NCBI RefSeq assembly: GCF_032362555.1
Contig: NC_083520.1
Location: 682,001-746,000, forward strand
Length of the DNA: 64,000 nucleotides
Direction: 5' to 3'
DNA from: Amyelois transitella
Lineage: Eukaryota; Arthropoda; Insecta; Lepidoptera; Pyralidae
Part shown: positions 27,501-35,000 of the stretch, one piece after another
How the letters are laid out: the number at the start of each line of letters is the position of its first letter
How positions within the stretch are numbered: the first letter of the stretch is position 1
Program-made: the position numbers and the translations under genes
The notes under the pieces: model-generated
Seen by the model: only the letters and a program-made list of their open reading frames with translations
Database searches by the model: none
Told to the model about the DNA's origin: nothing

Positions 27501-30444
27501 AATACTATCGATATATATCGATAAATAATTTTCCAGGTCAACTATATATAGTAAAATTATCGATAGATAGATAGCTAATATCAATATATAAATACGGGAC
27601 AGATAACGCAGATTTAATTAGCCTCGAAGTAAGATCAAAACTTGTGTAACGAGACACTAACTCAACGATACTATTTTACATTAAATGATTACTTATAAAG
27701 ATAAAAATCCAAGACAAACAGAGATTAACTGGTGTTACACGTTTCAGTACGGCGACACATCCCTGCACACCGCGGCGCGTTACGGCCACGCCGGAGTCAC
27801 CCGCATCCTCATCTCCGCGCAGTGCCGCGTCTCCGACCAGAACAAGAACGGGGACACCGCTCTTCACATCGCAGCCGCCATGGGCCGAAGGAAACTAACC
27901 AGGATCCTCCTAGAAGCAGGCTGCGACAAGTCCCTCAAGAACCATCAGGGAGAAACCGCGAGAGACATAGCGACGAGGAAGGACTTGTCTGAAATTATTA
28001 ATATTCTTAACACTCCAATCGCTAAACAACCGAAGAGGAAAGAAAAGAGGGACAAAAGCAAGGAGCGGGCTATAGACGAACCTGATGCTGGAATTAAGAA
28101 AAAGGATAAAGACAAGAAGAAGAAGAATGTGCATTTCGAAACGCCTAAGGTTTCTGTTCCTTGGTCTCCGTATGGATGCCACTATTACCCTGATACCAAG
28201 TTCTTCCCGAAACCTAAGCTGAGCTCTCTACCCACCGAACCCTTAAAGAAAGGCGAGCAGTACTACTTAGATTTGGCAGGGAACATCAAAAAGGGTCCCA
28301 TTGGCGCCGGATACACTTGTTATTGTGCTCCGTTCTTCAAACATATGGAGGATAAATTGAATGAAGATAAGAAAGATCTGAAGCGTCACATAGATCGAGC
28401 TCACGAGCGATTAGACCAAAAAGTCACGGATTTGGAAATGAAAACTCAAGGACAAATATCTGAGTTAACAAGATTCGTAGCAGCAGAAAGAGCTATGTGC
28501 AAAGAAAGACACAAACACTTGGAACAGTGGCTGACAAGAGGAATGATGTTCAGAGCATCAGAGAGAATAAGAAAGTTAGATTATAGTCCGAAAGGCTCCC
28601 TAGATATAGCACCATTGAAACGGACGAGGAGTTTAGAGTTGCTAGATACCCACGCAGAAGAATGGAGTAAAGTTCATAGAATAATTAAGAACTTTAATCA
28701 AAACACAGAGCAATATGAGACAAACACCAAAGATCTGCACGATAAAAACAAAGTCACATCGAAGAGTACAGAAGTTTTGGACAGTAGGAGATCGCCTGAA
28801 GGTCCTAGGAGAAGATATTTGCTTAAGAATTCAAGGAGCAGCGATCACTTGGATTCTGGTCCTAGCAGAAGTTCCAGATCGCCCCATACTTCCGTGTCAC
28901 ACACTAGTCCCGTCCGAGATGGTAATTTGCAAAGTGTCACTGCTGAAATTCACGTCAAAGGCTCCAATAAAATGTCAGTTTCCCAATCGCCCGTTTCAGT
29001 TGAAGTACAACAATATAACGAGCGTTATAGATCACCTAGTCGACAATCTAATCTGAAATCTCCGAGTGGAAGCAACGTGACACCGGAATGCAGAAGTGAT
29101 GCGGAAGGAGATAGAAAAACTCCCACCAACGTACCTGTATGGAAGAGCCAAGTTCTTCAAAGAACAGCCGACGATATTAGGAAAAGAGTGATAATTGAAA
29201 AGGAAATGTCTGATGTGATAGCGCGCGGGAATACGAAAGCTATGGACATATCACAAGACGGTTATGTTAGGCTTAGAAAGCAAACGAGTGATCCAAAAGA
29301 ACAGGGTGTAGACAGAGGATCTAGGAAGTCTGTACAAGAACTCGTTGCGCAAGTTGAGAATCAGCAGAGATGTCAATCTCCAGAACCTTGTGTTATGCCT
29401 CTACCTCGAAAGATAACCCCCACCGAAACGCCAGAAGCCGTTAGTCCAGTAAATGTTCAACCACCTTCAAGTATCCTTAAGATGCCTCAACAACCACAAA
29501 GACCCGCTCCAGTACTAAAGGAAAAGCCACCGAAATCCAAACGTTTTAGCTTACACAATCTAATACCCTTCCCCACAAGAAAAACCTTTCAACCGCCACC
29601 TAGAGACAATGGGAACAATTCTGAAAGTAGCGATGAAGAAGACAATCCGATCCGAAGTTCAAACCAGCCAGGGCTGATGCGGAACTCCAATTTACTGCAA
29701 ACATTACCGCTGCCAAACTACGAGACTATGTCAAACAAATCTTCATCCCCTGCGCCTCACATCCAACTAAATCAAAACCTTTATGCTCATGAAGTAAGAC
29801 CGGTTATACCAAAAGACGCGTACTTCCATGAGATACCAAACAGACAAATTCCCCACCAAATTCCTTACAGAGATATGATGGAAAACAGCGTTCCATTACC
29901 TCAGTACAATTCAAAGCAACCCCAATACGATTATAACGAGACGGGTCTACCACAAAACCAAATACAGGGCCGAAACAGGAACCCTTTGTACCACCACCAG
30001 ACCGGAGTGTTTGACGCCATGATGCAGGATCACATCATGCGTGAAATGGAGCGAATACCCCACTGTTACAGTGACCATTTGGACCAGAACACGGAGGTAG
30101 AGATCGCAAAACAAAACGACCACTTTCGCGGTTACTACGATAACCATGCGCCAATGTACGGAGGGAAACCACTATCAATGAACAGGAAACCTGCGCCTGA
30201 TCATAGTTTATTGCACAGTAGACTTCAATCCTTGGCTATTAATACTCATTTGACGGAAACACAAAGTCAGGCGGACAGGGAATCGCATAATGACTCAGGG
30301 TATAGCACGAAGGTTTACGGTAGTTCTCAGGGTCCATCGCCAAGTCTGTCAGGTCACGCAGGATCTGATAATCTTTCTGGACAGAGGATTAATGTTTCCC
30401 ATGGGAAGATAGGCGGCCAGATTGGGAGTTCTAGCTTAGTCTGA
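6478..30444 (+). CDS. dgo: Diego/diversin (ANKRD6)-like ankyrin-repeat protein, four coding exons
   Basis: Seen: coding exons 6478-6579, 26089-26190, 26957-27154 and 27748-30444, all phase 0 with GT-AG borders, give about 1032 residues. Ankyrin repeats fill residues 1-224 (NGCTAL, GNTATHEAAWKG, FTPLHLACQNGH, GDTSLHTAARYGH, GDTALHIAAAMG). A Lys-rich stretch follows at ~228-265. Then comes a block YYLDLAGNIKKGPIGAGYTC, which resembles the vertebrate ANKRD6 segment after its repeats, a predicted coiled coil at ~329-400 and a long Ser/Pro/Gln-rich tail ending SSLV. Known: Diego/diversin binds Dishevelled, Prickle and Vang at the cell cortex and acts in Frizzled planar cell polarity. Start choice: the ATG at 6478 follows an acceptor at 6460 and 17 nt of leader, so an upstream noncoding exon is likely but not found. 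Inference: orthology to dgo rests on repeat order and the post-ankyrin block. One repeat present in vertebrate ANKRD6 between exons 1 and 2 was not found. Confidence 0.85.
7644..7863 (-). repeat. Family A copy
   Basis: Internal and head deletions. Confidence 0.75.
8424..8576 (-). repeat. Family A 3' half
   Basis: Head missing; stops after AAGCCTATAAG. Confidence 0.75.
9180..12738 (+). mobile_element. Non-LTR retrotransposon with open ORF2 and TAAA-repeat tail
   Basis: The 3' region after the stop contains GGTCAACTGGTTGACTGGTA, GCATTAAGTCCGCC and AATAAAGTTTAAATAAATAAA, ending in a (TAAA)n tail near 12738. The 5' limit is a guess (about 9180), and no target duplication could be defined. The same 3' tail recurs as short copies elsewhere in the window. 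Confidence 0.75.
9555..12467 (+). CDS. LINE endonuclease-reverse transcriptase (CR1/Jockey-like), 970 residues
   Basis: Seen: one uninterrupted frame. The N-terminal APE-type endonuclease shows FNVCHINAQSV, LVSESWLKP, GGGVAIYLRS, VFGDINTNLL, TWLDHIFTS and FSRHDLIYASY (residues ~34-250). The reverse transcriptase shows RPISILPFFSKILEAAVYSQ, SGFRPGHSTG, VLIDFSNAFNTVDYD, GVPQGGILSPLLFSIFINSL and YADD at about 682-685. Known: this order is that of ORF2 of Jockey-superfamily non-LTR retrotransposons, which copy their RNA at nicked chromosomal DNA. No ORF1 was found upstream. It lies in intron 1 of the Diego-like gene, same strand. Clade placement (CR1/Kiri type) is an inference. Confidence 0.93.
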   Translation: MDDSFESAGEDSFHDAVSLGDLVRKDLMPVKKYFNVCHINAQSVAAHYTDLLELGMVEHLQAILVSESWLKPCLDSFLVALPGYILIRNDRTDKVGGGVAIYLRSNLSYKILFQSPSSYSASAEYIFIEVEVSHQKIVLGVMYCPPGINYFSSLETVLDPVASVYSHSLVFGDINTNLLLDTSSSCKLRDIVDSFNLSVLPFNATHVNKDSPDTWLDHIFTSSLDNIMLHGQHPAPAFSRHDLIYASYRIHTTKIKAKSVLMRNFAGLDIEALRTDAAGTDWDAILAADTVESKVGLLNSSIVSLFDRHAPFRRVKIKRPPCPWMTRGVRMAMAKRNRAFLKFKRDRSDDNWDIFKRARNLCNRMVRSAKRRYFHESISNSSPADVWKFLKSQGVGKGNSKVFNSSFSLDEINDHFTSTTSLDPSSRLQTISYLNSLPCLLPDTFSFSTVTIEDVKKIVLSIKTKAMGIDGINLRMILLLLDFILPALTHIINYSLSSGVFPSLWRKAFVIPLPKTNNPGSLNHYRPISILPFFSKILEAAVYSQLSSLVLSNGLLSEFQSGFRPGHSTGTALLKVTEDIRNGMEHGKVTILVLIDFSNAFNTVDYDVLLALLARLNLSPVVLDWFASYLRGRQQAVRVEQNISSWRDLVSGVPQGGILSPLLFSIFINSLTLLLSSSFHLYADDLQLYHSCDCEGIDSSVALINRDLSIIADWSTKYGVVVNPGKCQAIIIGSSRQICNINFEAINPVKFNDVTIPYCPSVKDLGLQIDSTFSWVPHVTEVCRKVTGMLRSLYRLKNFLPLRTKISLVQSLVIPTIDYADVCYCDLTQVLLIKLDRLANNCIRFIFNIRKYDHISSFRSQLSWLPIPERRKARILCFLYSLLNDAHSPLYLKSKFPLLSSTHSRSLRSSDNLTLRTPLFRSTFLEKSFQVQAVRLWNALPEMIRRAPSRSAFKHAVKGFFLRQINDGSS
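13084..13326 (-). repeat. Family A copy
   Basis: Near full length, about 85 bp from a family C copy. Confidence 0.85.
13411..13682 (+). repeat. Family C: Metulj-like SINE
   Basis: Begins TAGCTGTGCCCGCAACTTCG and ends TTATAATATTAGTATAGA. The Metulj name is from memory. Confidence 0.75.
14523..14650 (-). pseudogene. Family F fragment
   Basis: Reverse copy with CATCCATATTCATAGCTCTC. The coding part is decayed. Confidence 0.65.
15762..15836 (+). repeat. Family A head fragment
   Basis: Only the first ~75 bp. Confidence 0.65.
16371..16641 (+). repeat. Family C copy
   Basis: Near full length, GCTAGCTGTGCCCGCGACTT to ATATTAGTATACATAG. Confidence 0.75.
16790..16952 (+). repeat. Family A headless copy
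   Basis: From GACGACTAAGGGATAGG to the CCACGCAAGGGATAG end, then family G. Confidence 0.75.
16955..17210. repeat. Family G copy
   Basis: AATTGGATACAAGGTATCAC, GCTTCCAAAGCGCATGTGTA and GAACAAACTACACTGCAGCA in order. Confidence 0.6.
17577..17776 (-). repeat. Family A copy, internally deleted
   Basis: The GACTGATAGGCC part is missing. Confidence 0.75.
18062..18172 (+). repeat. Family T: headless fragment
   Basis: It contains TAAAATATAGTATCGTTGAG and the CTCAATCTGTGTAATTTG end only. Confidence 0.75.
19384..19508. repeat. Decayed copy of the hairpin element
   Basis: The left part contains TTTTTATCGCGCGATAAACT followed by ATCGCTG. The right part contains the degenerate inverse AGTTTATCGCACGATTAAAA. 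Its loop is the reverse complement of the loop at 47211-47238, so this copy is in the opposite orientation. Confidence 0.75.
20807..20930 (-). pseudogene. Family F fragment
   Basis: Reverse copy with GGGGTAGGCAGAGACTACAT. It lacks the CATCCACATTC stretch. Confidence 0.65.
21686..21750. repeat. Folded-back LINE 3' tail
   Basis: A 30-bp arm (starting TTTGGTCAGCTGG) and its inverse are separated by only 5 bp (CCAAA), with one mismatch seen. Both arms match the 3' end of the LINE at 12467-12738. Confidence 0.85.
22597..22805 (+). repeat. Family A copy, head truncated
   Basis: Starts at CTCCATCGCTTTCCCATGG. Confidence 0.8.
23637..23816 (-). repeat. Family A 5' part
   Basis: Tail half missing. 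Confidence 0.75.
23965..24013 (-). repeat. Family A tail fragment
   Basis: Only CATATAATCACGTCTATAAC and a short remainder. Confidence 0.6.
24788..24896 (+). repeat. LINE 3' tail fragment
   Basis: GCCAATGGTTAACTGGTAGA, GCATTAAGTCCGCC, then TACAATAAAATTTAAATAAA. Confidence 0.65.
24965..25114 (+). pseudogene. Family F: longest LINE C-terminal fragment
   Basis: Reads [20 protein letters not shown] then [14 protein letters not shown] before a short deletion and the (TATG)n tail. It shows that the family is coding-derived. Confidence 0.75.
25757..26001 (-). repeat. Family T: full copy, minus orientation
   Basis: The B box in reverse is GATTCGAACCCGGG, with one change. It lies in the intron directly before exon 2 of the Diego-like gene, ending about 87 bp before it. 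Confidence 0.85.
26397..26643 (-). repeat. Family C copy
   Basis: Between exons 2 and 3 of the Diego-like gene, minus orientation. The end is GAAGTCGCGGGCACAGCTAG. Confidence 0.75.
27193..27453 (+). repeat. Family A full copy
   Basis: About 40 bp after the exon 3 donor of the Diego-like gene. Confidence 0.88.
27595..27727 (-). repeat. Family T: headless fragment next to an acceptor
   Basis: Body only, no tRNA-like head. It stops about 20 bp before exon 4 of the Diego-like gene and supplies the open codons upstream of that exon. Confidence 0.8.
27748..30444 (+). CDS. dgo: Last coding exon of the Diego-like gene
   Basis: This 2697-bp exon encodes the last 898 residues: the final ankyrin repeats, basic region, coiled coil and low-complexity tail. 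It begins TACGGCGACACATCC after the acceptor GTTTCAG and ends in TGA at 30442-30444. Codons upstream of 27748 are open back to 27685, but that stretch is a truncated SINE and intron, not coding. The C-terminal residues GSSSLV fit a class I PDZ ligand. The nearest credible polyadenylation signal (AATAAA) is at 31927, which would give a 3' UTR of about 1.5 kb. Confidence 0.9.
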   Translation, partial: YGDTSLHTAARYGHAGVTRILISAQCRVSDQNKNGDTALHIAAAMGRRKLTRILLEAGCDKSLKNHQGETARDIATRKDLSEIINILNTPIAKQPKRKEKRDKSKERAIDEPDAGIKKKDKDKKKKNVHFETPKVSVPWSPYGCHYYPDTKFFPKPKLSSLPTEPLKKGEQYYLDLAGNIKKGPIGAGYTCYCAPFFKHMEDKLNEDKKDLKRHIDRAHERLDQKVTDLEMKTQGQISELTRFVAAERAMCKERHKHLEQWLTRGMMFRASERIRKLDYSPKGSLDIAPLKRTRSLELLDTHAEEWSKVHRIIKNFNQNTEQYETNTKDLHDKNKVTSKSTEVLDSRRSPEGPRRRYLLKNSRSSDHLDSGPSRSSRSPHTSVSHTSPVRDGNLQSVTAEIHVKGSNKMSVSQSPVSVEVQQYNERYRSPSRQSNLKSPSGSNVTPECRSDAEGDRKTPTNVPVWKSQVLQRTADDIRKRVIIEKEMSDVIARGNTKAMDISQDGYVRLRKQTSDPKEQGVDRGSRKSVQELVAQVENQQRCQSPEPCVMPLPRKITPTETPEAVSPVNVQPPSSILKMPQQPQRPAPVLKEKPPKSKRFSLHNLIPFPTRKTFQPPPRDNGNNSESSDEEDNPIRSSNQPGLMRNSNLLQTLPLPNYETMSNKSSSPAPHIQLNQNLYAHEVRPVIPKDAYFHEIPNRQIPHQIPYRDMMENSVPLPQYNSKQPQYDYNETGLPQNQIQGRNRNPLYHHQTGVFDAMMQDHIMREMERIPHCYSDHLDQNTEVEIAKQNDHFRGYYDNHAPMYGGKPLSMNRKPAPDHSLLHSRLQSLAINTHLTETQSQADRESHNDSGYSTKVYGSSQGPSPSLSGHAGSDNLSGQRINVSHGKIGGQIGSSSLV

Positions 30445-31105
30445 TAAATGCAGTTTCCACAATCGTCGTCCTAAGACCGAGAGAGGATTTCCATTAAGTT
30501 CATGTTGCATGACTCATTTTAAGAAAAAAAAATCTGAACCTGGTTAGGTACGAGAAGCACATAAATAAGTAGAATCAAAATGGCGGCCATCTGAGCAAGT
30601 GTGATCACAGAAATTCGGAATACTTATTATTAAATCTAAGATTGTCACCTTAAATATGCACTGAACAGGTCAATTTATGTGCCAGGCGCTGTATCATATC
30701 TAATGGCAAATAACGATGAGGAAATTCAAGATTTAAATGAGTTTCACATGCATGTTTCTTGTTAATTTGTCAACTACAGATGCACTACAATTAAGATTAT
30801 TCAATGCCTAATTTGATCACAATTTAGACACGAATTAACCAACATTAGATTTATTTTTTATACTCATAAAGAGAATTCATAACACCAAGTTCACTTTAAA
30901 TATGTTTAATTCAACATAATGGCGACCATTAAGTGCCTATACTACACATAACTAAAATATAAGGAATCTACACCATTGACCTATAATTTTATTCACTGGA
31001 TAATCCACCTGTCTAATATAGTACCTATAGCTCATAATACGATGCAGTTCTTCATACAAATTTTGTGAACTACCCGAAGTAGGTAAAAAATGGTGATACG
31101 CAATA

Positions 31106-31167
31106 CATACATACATAAAATCACGCCTTTTTCCCGGAGGGGTAGGCAGAGACTATATCTTTCCACT
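31106..31167 (-). pseudogene. Family F short fragment
   Basis: Only the last codons and the (CATA)n tail remain. Confidence 0.6.
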
Positions 31168-31926
31168 GATACGCAATCTGGGCTATTATTTGGCATATTC
31201 ACAAATTGAAAATTAAAGACAATCCAGTGACTATTTAATTTTAAGAGTCAGTGAAATGCACGGACTTACATATCATGAAATTTTAATATAGTACAAAAGT
31301 AGATATACGATGCCATGTATTTACAATAATTAAGTAGATATAATATATTTAGTGTTTCCTGTTTTTAATGTATATTTGCTGTGTGCTTTGCCAGTTTTGT
31401 TACGCCCGAATATTCAAACACATTTAAAAAAAAAACAATTAAAAAAATATTTGTCATTCAAATTTCACAGCATTGCTTGGAAGAAATTTTGAACGAAACA
31501 TCTTTATACTTAATTTGGTTTAGTATTAGAAGGAGCACTGAGGTCTGAAGTACAGGTTATACCTATGTACTCGTACTTTAATATTATTTAATATTAAGTA
31601 TTTACTGCTTTTCTGTTTGGTCAAACAAAGGAATTATTATTAAAATATATATATATATTATTACCTAAGGAAAGAAAGTAATTATAAAACAAAGACTCGA
31701 TTAAAAATATATTATAATTACATAAAACATCAATTTGCTTTGGGGATTAAAATCCTTTCCCTGTTTTTGTGGTACGCAGCAAATATATTTGATACGTACT
31801 TTTATTTTTTGGATTTGTTTAAATATTCCGGCGGGAACTTTTTGCATTGTGTAAAATAGATATTTATTGTGTTTATTTTATGTATGTTTTTGTAATGTAC
31901 TTATTGATAATTTGTGTACCGTTTCT

Positions 31927-31932
31927 AATAAA
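31927..31932 (+). terminator. Candidate polyadenylation signal, Diego-like gene
   Basis: AATAAA about 1.5 kb after the stop. Other AT-rich variants exist, so use is uncertain. Confidence 0.4.
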
Positions 31933-32082
31933 ATGCACTTAAGAAGTGTCACAACTAATTTGTGGTTAATAATTTTTTCTCCAGTAAATACAGAATTTAT
32001 ACGAATTTTTAAAATAGTTACCAGAATAGACAAAAATCGAAGAAGACAATAAAAACAATTGATTTTGTATTACCTAAAATAA

Positions 32083-32088
32083 TTTATT
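32083..32088 (-). terminator. Polyadenylation signal, CDK5RAP1
   Basis: AATAAA on the minus strand, 9 bp after the stop codon. Confidence 0.6.
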
Positions 32089-32097
32089 TCCATAAAA

Positions 32098-35000
32098 TTA
32101 CAATACAGCTCTTTCACCCCAACTCTTCTCGCTATAAAACTCTTTAATGCTACTATGATACAAAGGAATTCCGCTCAGCACAGAACTTTTCGCGCCAATA
32201 ATTTTCACAGCCACATAGTCGCCCGGTTTCGGAACAGTTTCGCCGCCATCTTGATTTTGAACCGCCATTTTGTCGAACACCACTTTCAAATACAGTTCGT
32301 TTCTGCCCATTATTTGGCCAGTTTTGTTAATAGTACCCTCAATAAGAACTAAATGGGTGTTCCCTACTTCTTTTTCGTTAAGCAGTTGACATTTTCGCCG
32401 ATATATGTCTATCATACGGTTGTGTCGATCTTTTTTCACAGCTTCGGGCACATCGTCTTTGTATTTGCGGTGTGCCAAAGTTTTCTGTAAAAACACACAA
32501 ATATGTAAGTTGTATACAATTTTTATAATGTAAGAATGTGTATGCGCGATGGTATAGTCTAGTCGTAAAATGAATCTTTCTTTAAATGTTTCGACTGGTA
32601 CGGAGAGTACAATTTGATATAGAATGAAGAAACATTTTATAAAGTTAAAGTCGTGTATTAAGGCCTAAGGTCTGAATAAGGCCTATTTGAATGTTAAGCC
32701 TTATTCGAATTAATGATAGAAAACTATTTTTTTATACTACATACACACAAATAATATACATATCTACATAAAATGACACCTCTTTGGATGACATACATAC
32801 ATACATTATATGAATAAAACGCGCACGTAGTTGTTACAATGATCCGATCATTGTAACATGAACATGATTTGAAACATCCGATATAAAATAAAGATACGTT
32901 ACGTGCGCGTTTAAAAATATTATAACGCAACGCGATAGTTTAAAATCAGTTATACATACATATATACATATAACCTACCTCTCTCATGCTGTAAGGGAAC
33001 AGGAAAGCCATATTGTAATCCACTATCTCCATCAGAGACAGCGTCTCCTGGAACTCCTCCTCAGTCTCGCCGCAGAAACCGCAGATCATGTCCGTTGATA
33101 AACCCACTGGTGACAATCATCAACATATTAGTTGGACACCGACAAGATACATAGATATTTACATACATACATATGGTCACGTCTATATCCCCTGCGGGGC
33201 AGACAGAGCCAACAGTTTTGAAAAGACTGAATGGCCACGTTCAGCTATTTGGCTTAATGATAAATAGAGATTTAAATAGTGACAGGTTGCTAGCCCATCG
33301 CCTACCTACCTACCCCGCAAGGGATATAGACGTGACCATATGTATGTATGTACAGGACAAATTACATAGATTGAGTTAACCTCGAAGTAAGTTCGAGACT
33401 TGTGTTACCAGATATTAACTTAACGATACTATATTTTATAATAAATACCTACTTATACAGATAAACATCTAAGACCCAGGTCAATCAGAGAAAGTTCGTT
33501 TCTCATCATGCCATCACCGGGATTCGAACCCGGGACCCACTGTGTCACAGACAAGCGCACTACCGCTGCGCCACAGAGGCCGTCAGTAGTCAGAACTGAA
33601 ATTAACAAAAAGGTATGCAAACAAATAAATTGAAACTGAAATTATTACAGAGGCCGTTTAAGCTAACCTTAAAGTACCCGAAACCGCCGAGCTTGCATAA
33701 AGAGAATTATGAATGTGGATGAAGCGAAGGAAGTATGCAGAGATCGTGACAAGTGGAAAGAGGTATTCTCCGCCTACCCCTCCGGGAAAGAGGCGTGATT
33801 TTATGTATGTATGCATGTATTCAGCTTACCTCCCGGAATAGTCCTGCAAACGTGTTCAACCAACTCCAGGTAAGCCTCCCTGGTGTAACCGCGCCGCATT
33901 CTCTCCAGCACAGCGCTGGAGCCAGACTGTGCTGGTAAATGCAGCATCTTGCAGATGTTGGGACGTTCAGATATTATTTGGAGCACCTGATACATTCAAG
34001 TTTTGTTCTGGACAAACAGAAATCTGACCGGGCCTCTCCGCAGAAGTGAGAGACAACATAGATACATACATAGGCTCACGTCTATATCCCTTGCGGGGTA
34101 GACAGACCCAACAGTCTCAAGACTGAAACGCCACGTTTAGCTGTATGGCTTTATGATGGAATTGAGATAGTGACAGGTTGCTAGCCCTACAAGAAGAATC
34201 CTAAGTTTATAAGCCTATCCCTATCCCTCAATGAGTCCGGGGTGCCAAAGTCCCAATTCAAAATCTTGGTTCTGAAGGTTACAACCAAGATTTTGAATTG
34301 GGTAAGTCAGCATTTTACACGAAGCGACGTTTGCCGGTGAAGGAAAACATCGTGAGCAAACCTGCACATTCGCGCAACTGAATGTGTAACCATGATCCAA
34401 TGAAAACAACAATATGCCAGCCCATGATATTTGAGAAAAAGAAGAGAATAAATAAAATAATATATAACCTCATCAGGAAAATCCTTGGGGTGAGCTGCTG
34501 TGAACCGTATTCTCATCTCAGGGTCCACAGAAGACACTTGATCCAGAAGATCCGCAAACCTGAGACCGCCTTTCTTGTTTTTGTACACTGTTTTAAAACC
34601 TATAAATAAAAATTAAAAAACTAAAATTCATCTAAGTTAGTTATGTTGTGTAAGATACTTGTAAACTCCACAAAAATGGCGAAAAGATACTTGTAATATA
34701 AATTACATACATACATATAGTCACGTCTATATTCCTTCCGGGGTAGACAGGGCTAACAGACTTGGAAAAGATTTATAGCTCCTGTTCAGCTATTCGGCTT
34801 GATGATAGAATTGAGATTCAAATAGTGCTAGCTCATCGCCTAAAAGAATCCCATGTTTATAAGCATATCCCTTAATCGCCTTTTACGACATCCATGAAGA
34901 AGAAAAAGAGCGGTCCTATTCTTTTTTATTAGCGCTGGGAACCACACGGCACAATATAAATTAAACAGCTAAAAAATATATTATTTCTGCAAAAGATCGA

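Larger units (their letters stand above)
30445..32097. other. Convergent 3' flanks of the Diego-like and CDK5RAP1 genes
   Basis: Low-complexity 3' UTR-like DNA with a family F tail at 31106-31167. AATAAA for the plus-strand gene is at 31927, and AATAAA for the minus-strand gene is at 32088-32083. The two transcripts would therefore end within about 150 bp of each other. Confidence 0.6.

Noticed and set aside
27685..27747. Start of the Diego last exon at ATG 27685
   Set aside because: The stretch is a SINE fragment. The ankyrin pattern begins exactly after the GTTTCAG acceptor.
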